Position numbers and translations under genes: made by a program
The notes under the pieces: model-generated
The model's input: the letters and a program-made list of their open reading frames with translations, nothing else
The model's database searches: none
Told to the model about the DNA's origin: nothing
DNA from: Chryseotalea sp. WA131a
Lineage (GTDB): Bacteria; Bacteroidota; Bacteroidia; Cytophagales; Cyclobacteriaceae
Assembly (NCBI GenBank): GCA_025370075.1
Contig: CP073016.1
Location: forward strand, 1,674,001-1,738,000
Direction: 5' to 3'
DNA: 64,000 nucleotides
Shown here: piece after piece, positions 26,838 to 35,288 of the stretch
How positions within the stretch are numbered: the stretch's first letter is position 1
Layout of the letters: each line of letters opens with the position of its first letter

Positions 26838-28344
26838 TCAACTTCTGCCTTCTTCTTATTACTCAAAAAAATCATCCCCACCACAAAACTGATAGCTGCC
26901 ACAATGATGGGGTACCACAGGCCCACGAACTTATCGGTGCTTTGTGAGGCTAGCGCGGTGGCAATAAAAGGTGTTAGGCCACCAAACACCCCATTGCCAA
27001 TGTGGTACGGCAAACTGCATGGACGTATAGCGGATGCGTGTGGGGAAATAGTTCTACTAAAAATGCAGCGATCGGGCCGTACACCATCGTTACCAGTATC
27101 ACCTGAATCAAAATCAGGCCTATCATCCAATAATAATTGCTGCCACTTCAAAATTACCTCGCGTTTGGTCTCGGGCTTGGGCATTTGCTGCTCTGACTTT
27201 GCTTGGTGATTTCTGCCAAGCTGGTGCCATCGCTGTAAAATTGGGTTCGTTTGGTGTTGTCCACCAATTCGCCTTTTTCGTTTTTCGTAATCGTATGCTC
27301 AATCTGCGTGGCGGTATCTACCACTGTTTTGGTAGCCACATCTGAGAGGGAATACATCTGATGATAGATAGGTCGATAGAGAACAACGGCCAACAGCAAA
27401 CCCGTCATCATGATAAACTTTCGCCCAACCCGATCGGATAACCAACCAAAAAAAACGAACAGCGGAGTGCCAATCAACAATGCAATGGCTACAATGGTAT
27501 TGGATTGTACATACTCAATCTGACAAGTTTTTTGAATAAATGAAAGTGCATAAAACTGCCCTGTATACCACACCACACCTTGCCCGGCTGTTGCACCAAA
27601 CAATGCGATCAACACCATTTGTAAATTCTCTTTTTTACCAAAACTTTCTTTGATGGGATTGGCCGAAGTTTTTCCTTCCGCTTTTAGCTTTGCGAACAAA
27701 GGCGATTCGCTCATGCGCAAGCGAATGAATATCGATACACCCACCAACAAAGCAGAAAGTATAAATGGAATTCTCCAGCCCCAACTGCTAAATGCCTCTA
27801 CTCCTACCGATTGGCGCACCATCAATATCACGCCCAGCGAAACAAACAAACCAAGCGTTGCGGTAATCTGAATGAAGCTGGTGTAAAAACCTCTTTGAGC
27901 AGCAGGCGAATGCTCGGCAACATAAGTGGCTGCACCTCCATATTCGCCCCCAAGTGCGAGGCCCTGCAACAATCGAAGTAACAAAACAATGAGAGGTGCA
28001 AAGATGCCAATCGTTTCATAATTCGGCACCAGGCCAATGGCAAACGTTGAGCCGCCCATAATGATGAGTGTGACCAAGAAGGTGTACTTGCGCCCCACCT
28101 TATCGCCCAAGCGACCAAACACCAAGGCACCGAATGGCCTTACTATAAAACCAGCGGCAAACGTAGCGAGTGTAGAAAGAAAAGCAGCAGTAGGATTGGT
28201 CTTCGGAAAAAACTGCTCCGACAAAATAGTAGCCAGGCTTCCAAAAATAAAAAAGTCGTACCACTCAATGAGTGTGCCGACTGAAGAAGCGGTGATGACC
28301 GTCCAGAGATTTTTTTTATCGGATGGGGAAACAGCTTGGGTCAC
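26834..28344 (-). pseudogene. MFS transporter (metabolite:H+ symporter type) with four apparent indels
   Basis: Residues 1-330 are intact and typical of the MHS/proline-betaine-like MFS group: WTVITASSVGTLIEWYDFFIFGSLA, RPFGALVFGRLGDKVGRKY, LLRLLQGLALGGEYGG. After a hydrophilic insert the frame breaks. Restoring homology (LLLMIGLILIQV, MVYGPIAAFLVELFPTRIRYTSM, SLPYHIGNGVFGG) needs one base added near 27202. One base must also be removed near 27127, in GGGG at 27042-27045, and at 27017. The final TMs and the stop at 26834 are then in frame. The start is a GTG at 28344. It is a decayed gene or a poorly sequenced stretch. Confidence 0.75.
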
Positions 28345-28359
28345 TTCGAAGTTTTTTTT

Positions 28360-28431
28360 AGTCGGAAAAGTCGGAAAGTCGGAAAGCCAGCAAAAGCAAT
28401 TAAGTTGCGGACTTACGGACTTCCCGACTTA
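28360..28431. repeat. intergenic hairpin built from a 7-nt word (AAGTCGG type)
   Basis: The left arm repeats AGTCGGA/AAGTCGG three times. The right arm, read on the minus strand, gives AAGTCGG, GAAGTCC, GTAAGTCC. It fills the spacer between the symporter stop and the MFS start. Confidence 0.7.
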
Positions 28432-30090
28432 TTACCAATAAGCAATATACAATGCCGCAATAATACCCATCAATATGATGGAACCAATTGCAAAAGACTT
28501 CTCAATCTTAAACATGTCAGCGGTCACTTCTATTCCGTCCTTTTTGGGTTTATAAGGAGAAAGTAAACTAACGACCAGAATGATCGCGATGAGCACCAAG
28601 AAAACTGAACTCATCCGATTTAAGAAAGGCATCTCAGGAAAATACTCATTAAAGCCAATGCCCAGCGGTAGCGTAGCAATGGCGGCAACTAAAGCAGCCA
28701 TTCCGTTGGCGCGCTTCCAAAACATACCCATCAAAAATATGGCCACCACCCCGGGTGATATCAAGCCGCTAAACTCTTGGATAAATTGAAAAGCCTGATC
28801 AAAGCGGCTCAACTGAGGTGCCATAAAAATGGCAATGAGCATGGCCGCTAAAATCGTGCCTTTGCCCACGTTGACAAGATTCTTTTCGGAAGCACTTTTC
28901 TTAAAAAACTTTTGGTAGATATCCAATGTAAAAATAGTGGAGATGCTATTGGCTTTGCCTGCCAAGGAAGCCACAATAGCAGCCGTCAAAGCTGCGAACG
29001 ATAACCCCTTCAAGCCTGTGGGCAATAAATTAAGTAGCACTGGATAGGCCTTGTCTGACTTCACCACTTCTTTGGTAATTCCATCGACCGTCACAGACTC
29101 AAGCATTTCCGTTTGGAAGAATCCGTTTTTGTAAAGCACGTAAGCGGCAATGCCGGGCAGCACCACAATCACCGGCATCAATAACTTCAAGAAAGCTGCG
29201 AAGAGCAAACCTTTACGCGCGGTTGGCAAATCTGCACCCAAGGCCCGCTGGGTGATATACTGGTTACATCCCCAATAGCCAATGTTTGCAATCCAAAGTC
29301 CGCCAACCAAAACGGCAATGCCAGGTAATTTTTGGTAAGCATCTTCGGTGCCTCCCTTACCATCGGGCATCATCATGTCGCCCTTTTGCAAGATCATGTG
29401 AAAATGGTCGGAAGCATTATCTTGTACATAGCCAAGTGCTGTCCACACATCGCCACCGCTGATTTTTTGTGCCACCAGTTCCAACGCCAGGTAAGTAGTA
29501 GCCAAGCCTCCTAATACTAGAACAATCACTTGGATCACATCCGTATAGCCAATCACCTTCATCCCCCCAAGGGTAATGAAAATGGCAAAGATGGACAGGC
29601 CAATTACGCAAGTGGTAAACCCAATGCCTGTGATGGTGTCCACCGCCAATGCACCTAAGTACAAAATAGAAGTAAGGTTGACGAAGATGTACATCAACAA
29701 CCAAAACACCGCCATGATGGTGGCCACCAGAGGACTGTACCGCTGCGACAAAAATTGGGGCATGGTATAAATCTTGTTCTTCAAATAAATAGGCAAGAAA
29801 AACGCAGCCACTATGATCAAGGTAACCGCGGCCATCCACTCATAGGATGCTATTGCCAAGCCCATGGCAAAACCGGAGCCTGACATACCCACAAATTGCT
29901 CTGCCGAAATATTGGATGCTATCAGCGAAGCACCAATGGCCCACCACGTGAGCGATCCTTCCGCCAAAAAGAAATCTTTGGAGTCAATCTCAGAATGTTT
30001 TTTGCGGGTATAAATCCAATAGCCGTAGCTGGAGACGATGACAAAGTACACGAAGAAAACAATGTAATCGATGAGTTGGAGTTTTTGCAT
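28432..30090 (-). CDS. Na+/sugar symporter (SSS family, vSGLT-like)
   Basis: 552-residue transporter with about 14 membrane segments. It closely follows Vibrio vSGLT: FFLAEGSLTWWAIGASLIASNISAEQFVGMSGSGFAMGLAIASYEWMAA, with the galactose-contacting Gln, Glu and Ser positions in that block, then YTMPQFLSQRY, FVNLTSILYLGALA and YTDVIQVIVLVLGGL. It imports glucose or galactose with Na+. It lies 31 nt downstream of galK on the same strand, so it is most likely a galactose importer in one operon. Confidence 0.92.
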   Translation of the reverse strand: MQKLQLIDYIVFFVYFVIVSSYGYWIYTRKKHSEIDSKDFFLAEGSLTWWAIGASLIASNISAEQFVGMSGSGFAMGLAIASYEWMAAVTLIIVAAFFLPIYLKNKIYTMPQFLSQRYSPLVATIMAVFWLLMYIFVNLTSILYLGALAVDTITGIGFTTCVIGLSIFAIFITLGGMKVIGYTDVIQVIVLVLGGLATTYLALELVAQKISGGDVWTALGYVQDNASDHFHMILQKGDMMMPDGKGGTEDAYQKLPGIAVLVGGLWIANIGYWGCNQYITQRALGADLPTARKGLLFAAFLKLLMPVIVVLPGIAAYVLYKNGFFQTEMLESVTVDGITKEVVKSDKAYPVLLNLLPTGLKGLSFAALTAAIVASLAGKANSISTIFTLDIYQKFFKKSASEKNLVNVGKGTILAAMLIAIFMAPQLSRFDQAFQFIQEFSGLISPGVVAIFLMGMFWKRANGMAALVAAIATLPLGIGFNEYFPEMPFLNRMSSVFLVLIAIILVVSLLSPYKPKKDGIEVTADMFKIEKSFAIGSIILMGIIAALYIAYW

Positions 30091-30093
30091 GAT

Positions 30094-30130
30094 GTATTTT
30101 TAGGTCTTAGGTTTTGTGGCTTAGGGGTTA
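30094..30130. repeat. one-sided heptad repeat (TTAGGTC type) at the end of galK
   Basis: On the plus strand the words TTAGGTC, TTAGGTT, TTGTGGC, TTAGGGG, TTAGG follow at 7-nt spacing. They cover the galK-symporter spacer and the last codons of galK. There is no matching opposite arm. Confidence 0.55.
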
Positions 30131-31278
30131 GGCATTCCAACTCCATCTGCCAAGTTAACTAAATAAAAATCAGGTTCTTTTTTGAAAGTAGCAAGATATT
30201 GATGAAGTACTTTTTCTTGAAACACTTTTACGTAACTATTGTCTACCAAATTGAGGGTACATCCGCCAAAGCCACCGCCCATCATGCGTGCGCCTGCGAT
30301 CCATTTTTTTTCTTCTTCGGCCAGCGATACCAAGAAATCCAACTCCTCGCAACTTACTTCGTAGCTTTGACTTAAGCCCCAGTGCGTTTGGTACATCCAT
30401 TCACCAAATGCTTTCAACTCATTTTTCTTTAACAAATCTGCCCCTATTTGTGTGCGTTTGATTTCTTCCACTATAAACAAGCATTTGATAAACACCTCTT
30501 CGCCCAAGGCGTCTTGGTTTTCATAAAGCATTTGGGAAGACACATCGCGCAACGAATTTATCAGTGGATTTTTCTTTTTGATGATTCGCACGCCTTCTTC
30601 ACATGCTTCTCGCCTATCGTTGTAGGCTGTATTTGCCAGCGTATGTTTCACTTTGCTATCGATCAATAAAATAGAATAATCTTTTAGTTGAATTGGGATT
30701 AACTCGTGGGTCAAAGCCCGGCAATCCAACAACAATGCGGCATCCTTCTTTCCAAACAAACTCGCGTATTGATCCATGATGCCGCATTGAAGCCCGACAA
30801 ATTCATGCTCGGCATATTGAGCAATTTTTGCTACTTGAATTCGGGTAAGGTTACAGCGGAACAATTCATTTAGCGCGAAGCCAAACCCGCAACACAGCGC
30901 AGCCGATGACGACAGCCCCGCGCCATTCGGAATATTGCCACCGAAAACGCAATCCACACCGTGCACAGGCAACCCACTCCGCTCAAAGCCATCCATCACT
31001 CCCATCAGGTAATTGATCCACGTGTCGCCTGCATTCAAATCATGAATGGAAAATGAAACTCCTTCTTCTAAATCGTGCGAATAAATATTACAGCGGTCGT
31101 TGCCACTGGGCGCGATGGCAAACACCATGTGCCGATCGATGGCGGCAGGCAGCACAAAGCCTTCATTATAATCTACGTGCTCCCCAATAAAATTGATGCG
31201 ACCGGGGGCTTTAACGATGGTGGGTTTTACTTTAAAACGAGCGACAAAAGAATCGACAACAGACGAAACGAGGGTCAT
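30121..31278 (-). CDS. galK: galactokinase
   Basis: GHMP kinase that phosphorylates galactose at C1, the entry step of the Leloir pathway. The galactokinase signature GRINFIGEHVDYNEG is near the N-terminus (about residues 26-40). The ATP loop is NIPNGAGLSSSAAL (about 113-126), and the third motif GARMMGGGFGGCTLNLV is near the C-terminus. The ATG at 31278 gives 385 residues, the family length; an in-frame extension of 18 codons upstream is unlike other galactokinases. It is the first gene of an operon with the Na+/sugar symporter. Confidence 0.93.
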   Translation of the reverse strand: MTLVSSVVDSFVARFKVKPTIVKAPGRINFIGEHVDYNEGFVLPAAIDRHMVFAIAPSGNDRCNIYSHDLEEGVSFSIHDLNAGDTWINYLMGVMDGFERSGLPVHGVDCVFGGNIPNGAGLSSSAALCCGFGFALNELFRCNLTRIQVAKIAQYAEHEFVGLQCGIMDQYASLFGKKDAALLLDCRALTHELIPIQLKDYSILLIDSKVKHTLANTAYNDRREACEEGVRIIKKKNPLINSLRDVSSQMLYENQDALGEEVFIKCLFIVEEIKRTQIGADLLKKNELKAFGEWMYQTHWGLSQSYEVSCEELDFLVSLAEEEKKWIAGARMMGGGFGGCTLNLVDNSYVKVFQEKVLHQYLATFKKEPDFYLVNLADGVGMPNP

Positions 31279-31380
31279 GAAATAACAAGTAAGAAAGCTA
31301 AGATAGGGCTTTTTAGTAAGCAGCTGCAACACCGTTTATAAAAATCATGAACGACCCTACCTAAAAGTGGAGCTAACCAG

Positions 31381-32064
31381 CTAGTGCGGAATAAATTTAA
31401 ACCTGCCTTTGCCTACATCTACTAGCCAATTTGGTCCTAATTTTTTTGCTAAATTTTCTAAGTAGAAATGAATAGAGGAGGCAACGGAGAAGGTGTCCGA
31501 TCCCCAAATATTATTGATGAGACTTTCTTCTGTGATTGCTTTCTTTGGATTTTGAGCAAAGAAAAAGAGAAAGTCCAATTCGATTTTCGACAACTTTAGT
31601 GGAATGCCATTCAAATAGGCCACAGAGGCTTTGCGATGGATGACCAAATTACCAGCTATTACGGATGGTTGGCTTTTTCGGATAACGTAGTTGCCTTTAA
31701 GAACCGTGGCCACCTTACTCGTCAAGGCTCTCAATCCGATAATTTTTTCTATAAAATCATCTCCGCCAGTATCAAGGGCAGCATCTTGATAGTAATGTTC
31801 TGACCTTGCCGTTAAGAAGAAAATATAAGTGTACTTAAATGTAGCCAGATCGCGAAGCTGCTTACAAATGTCAATCCCCGACAAGGGCGTCATCATGATA
31901 TCTAAAATGATTAGATCGGGAAGAAAATCGATTGCTTCTGTTAAGGCTTTCTTACAATCAGATACGGTTTTTACTATAAATCCTTCCATCTCCAGATTGT
32001 ATTGGAGCAACTCAAGAATATCTGCGTCATCATCTACTGCCAATATCCTGTATTGCTTTTTCAT
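31381..32064 (-). CDS. response regulator, OmpR/PhoB type
   Basis: 227 residues. The receiver domain (1-120) has the acidic pocket at 11-13 (VDDDADI), phospho-acceptor Asp55 (LIILDIMMTP), Thr85 and Lys107. The usual Lys-Pro after the acceptor lysine is Lys-Ile here. A winged-helix trans_reg_C DNA-binding domain fills about 130-227. It is a transcription factor of a two-component system, but no histidine kinase is adjacent, so the partner is elsewhere. It is divergent from the FtsX permease gene, which is a possible target by position only. Confidence 0.88.
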   Translation of the reverse strand: MKKQYRILAVDDDADILELLQYNLEMEGFIVKTVSDCKKALTEAIDFLPDLIILDIMMTPLSGIDICKQLRDLATFKYTYIFFLTARSEHYYQDAALDTGGDDFIEKIIGLRALTSKVATVLKGNYVIRKSQPSVIAGNLVIHRKASVAYLNGIPLKLSKIELDFLFFFAQNPKKAITEESLINNIWGSDTFSVASSIHFYLENLAKKLGPNWLVDVGKGRFKFIPH

Positions 32065-32244
32065 CCATCGGCAAACTATCGAATTTGTATTATGCCAATC
32101 TTATTGCATCATTATCGTTTAAGTATTTGTTACGAAATCGGACGGTTGTGTGATGCATTCGAACAAGCAAACCAGTAAAAACACCTAATAAGGCTTGATT
32201 TCCCATTGGCATATCACTTGCAACCTACTGGCAAAACCTGACCC

Positions 32245-34719
32245 ATGATTAAGCACTACCTCACCCACTTCGTTCGCAACCTGCAAAGGCAAAAGCTTTT
32301 TACATTCATCAACATTCTTGGGCTTACGGTGGGTATTGCCAGTTCGCTACTCATTTACCTTTATGCGAGGCACGAGTTTAGCTTCGATCGATTCCATCAC
32401 AATGCAGACCATATTTACCGCCTCAACCAAACCTTTATTTGGGGCGAGAGCAGCGACAATGAATTTGCCTCTACCGGTCCGGGAGTAGCCTACGCTGTAA
32501 AAGAAGAAATACCCGAAGTAAAATTGCTCACCAGCATTCACACGCCAGGAGATTTTTTGGTTTCCTATACCAACCAAAAAAATGAAGTAATCTCTTTTGA
32601 GCAGACTGAGGTATTGGCTGCTGATTCCAATTTCTTCAAAATGTTCAACTTCCCTTTGGTGAAGGGCGATGCAGCATTTGCACTTCAACAAGCCAACACG
32701 ATTGTTCTGACCGAATCAACCGCTAAGAAGTACTTTGGTGGCGAAGAACCCATGGGAAAATTGATATTGATGGGCGCAGGCGAAAATCAAAAAACGTATG
32801 AGGTAACAGGAGTGGCAAAAGATCTACCCTCCAATACTTATCTTCAATTTGACGTACTCATGTCGATGAACAGTTTTCCGGAAATCAAAAAAAGGTATTG
32901 GAGTTGGGTGTGGACTCAATTGGAAACCTATGTATTGCTAGACGAAAACGCTAGCCTTGAAAAGATAAAAGCAAAATTAGCAACCGTACCACGCAAACAC
33001 GCTGAAGCCACGCTTCAACGGACGATGAACATATCGTTTGACGACTACATCAAATCTGGAAAAAATTGGGAGTTGTTTCTACAACCAATTACGGCTATTC
33101 ATTTACCTGCTAAGGTGGTCTACAACCGTTTGATCAATGATGGAAATCTAACGATCATCTACTCACTGATAGGTGCAGCTATTTTTATCATTCTCTTGTC
33201 TTGCGTCAACTTTATGAATTTATCTACAGCTCAATTCACCAAGAGAATCAAGGATGCCAGCGTCAGAAAAATATTGGGATTGGGAAAGGTAGAATTGGGC
33301 ATCGGATACTTCATCGAAGCATTCATTTTTTGTACGATTGCTTTGTTGATAGCGTTGGCTTTGATTCAAATTTTATTGCCAGGATTTAATCTTTTGGTAG
33401 GTCGTGAACTACAGATAAATTTATTGAACGATCCGCAATTGATCATTGCATTACTGTCGCTCGCTTTGGTCATGAGCCTACTTTCAGGAAGTTACCCTGC
33501 CATCTTCCTCAGCGCTTACCATCCGGTTGAAGCTATGAAAGGAAAATTGAAAACGGGAAATGAAGGAAAGTCTTTTCGCAATGGATTAGTGGTTTTCCAA
33601 TTCTCCGTATCCATTGCACTCATCATCTGTACGGCAGTGGTTTTTCAGCAATTAAAATTTGTTGGTGAAAAAGATTTAGGATTTGACAGAGAAAACCTAG
33701 TGGTGATCAGCCATGCCGAACGGTTGAGTGATGGTGAAAGCGCTGTCAACGCAGCCTTCAATGTGCCGGGCGTGGTAAACGCATCACTTTCCACATCTGT
33801 TCCACCCAATCTTTGGGGAGGAGATAAATTCAGCGCAGAAGGTATGGGCGCTAACACGTTCCCACTTAATTTAACAACAGCAGATGAAAGATATCTCTCG
33901 ACCCTCGGTGTAAAGTTGAAATATGGAAGAAATTTCTTAGTGAATACACCTGGTGATGTAAACCGGGTAATCCTTAATGAAGCTGCAGTAAAACGAATCG
34001 GTTGGGACTTGAATGAATCAGCCATTGGCAAAAAAATTGAGTACCCAGGTGGAGAAGTCCGCTTTGAAGTGATTGGTGTAGTGGAAGATTATCACTACTG
34101 GTCGTTAGGAAACCCCATCGAACCGATGGCCATTTTTCACCTAAAAAATAAAGACGTTTATGGTGCTAACACGAAGCAGTATGTTGTGCTTCGTATGGAA
34201 GGGCAAACAAGTGCCAATTGGGAAAAATCACTTGCCTCCCTAGCCGCCTTATGGAAAGAAAAAGCTGGCGATGTTGCTTTTGATTATTCATTCGTTGATC
34301 AGGCTTTTGCTAATACTTTTAAAGCAGAACGAAATTTTGGCAAAACATTAACGGTGCTAGCAACACTTGGTATTATCATTGCAGCCTTAGGGTTACTTGG
34401 CATGATTGTTTATACGCTAGAGCAGCGCACCAAAGAAATTGGGATTAGAAAGGTCGCTGGGGCTTCCGCAAAAGATATTTTGATTTTGATATCGACAGGC
34501 TTCACCAAACTTATCATGATAGCATTTGTAATTGGTGCGCCTCTATCTTACTGGTTAATGACCAAATGGTTGCAGGGATTTACTTATCACATTTCACCAT
34601 CGCCCTACATTTACATCGTGGCGGGAATGGGAACATTATTAGTTGCTCTCGCGATTACCAGTTATCATTCCATCAAGGCCGCGACCCTCAATCCGGTGGA
34701 AGTATTAAGAGATGAATAA
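32245..34719 (+). CDS. ABC transporter permease, MacB/FtsX type
   Basis: 824 residues. An N-terminal segment (about 20-40) is followed by a MacB-type periplasmic domain, an FtsX domain with three helices (about 305-440), a second periplasmic domain, and a C-terminal FtsX domain (about 700-820) ending AATLNPVEVLRDE. This is the large duplicated permease common in Bacteroidota. It normally pairs with a LolD-like ATPase, which is not in the neighbourhood. It is likely a mechanotransmission-type exporter or signalling permease; substrate unknown. Confidence 0.9.
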   Translation: MIKHYLTHFVRNLQRQKLFTFINILGLTVGIASSLLIYLYARHEFSFDRFHHNADHIYRLNQTFIWGESSDNEFASTGPGVAYAVKEEIPEVKLLTSIHTPGDFLVSYTNQKNEVISFEQTEVLAADSNFFKMFNFPLVKGDAAFALQQANTIVLTESTAKKYFGGEEPMGKLILMGAGENQKTYEVTGVAKDLPSNTYLQFDVLMSMNSFPEIKKRYWSWVWTQLETYVLLDENASLEKIKAKLATVPRKHAEATLQRTMNISFDDYIKSGKNWELFLQPITAIHLPAKVVYNRLINDGNLTIIYSLIGAAIFIILLSCVNFMNLSTAQFTKRIKDASVRKILGLGKVELGIGYFIEAFIFCTIALLIALALIQILLPGFNLLVGRELQINLLNDPQLIIALLSLALVMSLLSGSYPAIFLSAYHPVEAMKGKLKTGNEGKSFRNGLVVFQFSVSIALIICTAVVFQQLKFVGEKDLGFDRENLVVISHAERLSDGESAVNAAFNVPGVVNASLSTSVPPNLWGGDKFSAEGMGANTFPLNLTTADERYLSTLGVKLKYGRNFLVNTPGDVNRVILNEAAVKRIGWDLNESAIGKKIEYPGGEVRFEVIGVVEDYHYWSLGNPIEPMAIFHLKNKDVYGANTKQYVVLRMEGQTSANWEKSLASLAALWKEKAGDVAFDYSFVDQAFANTFKAERNFGKTLTVLATLGIIIAALGLLGMIVYTLEQRTKEIGIRKVAGASAKDILILISTGFTKLIMIAFVIGAPLSYWLMTKWLQGFTYHISPSPYIYIVAGMGTLLVALAITSYHSIKAATLNPVEVLRDE

Positions 34720-34725
34720 TTTTTT

Positions 34726-34733
34726 TATCTTTG
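34726..34733 (+). promoter_or_regulatory. candidate -7 box TATCTTTG before the Uma2 gene
   Basis: Perfect TAnnTTTG octamer ending 6 nt before the ATG at 34740. No TTTG is seen at the -33 distance. An in-frame TTG at 34731 lies inside it and is rejected as a start. Confidence 0.4.
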
Positions 34734-34739
34734 TTTGAG

Positions 34740-35288
34740 ATGAGTACGCTGACCATTGATAAAACAAAAGATTGGACTGTGGAGGACTACCTTCTTCTAG
34801 GTGAATTTAAAACGCCATGCCAGTTAATTAACGGAGAATTAATTATGAGTCCAGCCCCAGCCCCTTTGCACCAGCGAGTTTTGCGGAAATTGTTTAAAAT
34901 CGTTGATGCGCAAAACCTATCGGGTGAGCTATTCTTTGCACCTATTGACCTTTATGTTGACAACAAAAATGTTTTTCAACCAGACTTAGTTTATTTATCA
35001 CCAAAACATACCTCATCTCTTACAGAAAGAGGAATAGAAGGCCCTGTTGATCTAGTGGTTGAGATTATTTCTCCCTCCAATAGCTATACTGATCGAAATC
35101 AAAAAAAGAAAAAGTATTTGGAGTTTGGCGTGACAGAATATTGGATTGTTGATCCCGCAAACGAAACCATTGAAATCTATACACCGGCAAGGGGTCAAGA
35201 TATTCCTGTGCTTTATCTTTCAGGAAATGGTAGAGTTAAATCAAATGCTATCCCAAGCGTAAGTTTTGAATTAGAAGAGTTGTTCTAA
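34740..35288 (+). CDS. Uma2-family (DUF820) putative endonuclease
   Basis: 182 residues with the Uma2 core: FQPDLVYLSP, GPVDLVVEIISPSN, KKKKYLEFGVTEYWIVDP, with the PD-(D/E)xK-type acidic and lysine residues in that order. The family is very common in Cyanobacteria and Bacteroidota and has a restriction-endonuclease-like fold; its biological role is unclear. It begins 20 nt after the permease stop but has its own -7 box. Its stop overlaps the stop of the convergent YfhO gene by 4 nt. Confidence 0.85.
   Translation: MSTLTIDKTKDWTVEDYLLLGEFKTPCQLINGELIMSPAPAPLHQRVLRKLFKIVDAQNLSGELFFAPIDLYVDNKNVFQPDLVYLSPKHTSSLTERGIEGPVDLVVEIISPSNSYTDRNQKKKKYLEFGVTEYWIVDPANETIEIYTPARGQDIPVLYLSGNGRVKSNAIPSVSFELEELF

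Noticed and set aside
34731..34739. TTG start for the Uma2 gene
   Set aside because: It overlaps the -7 box TATCTTTG; the ATG at 34740 is natural.
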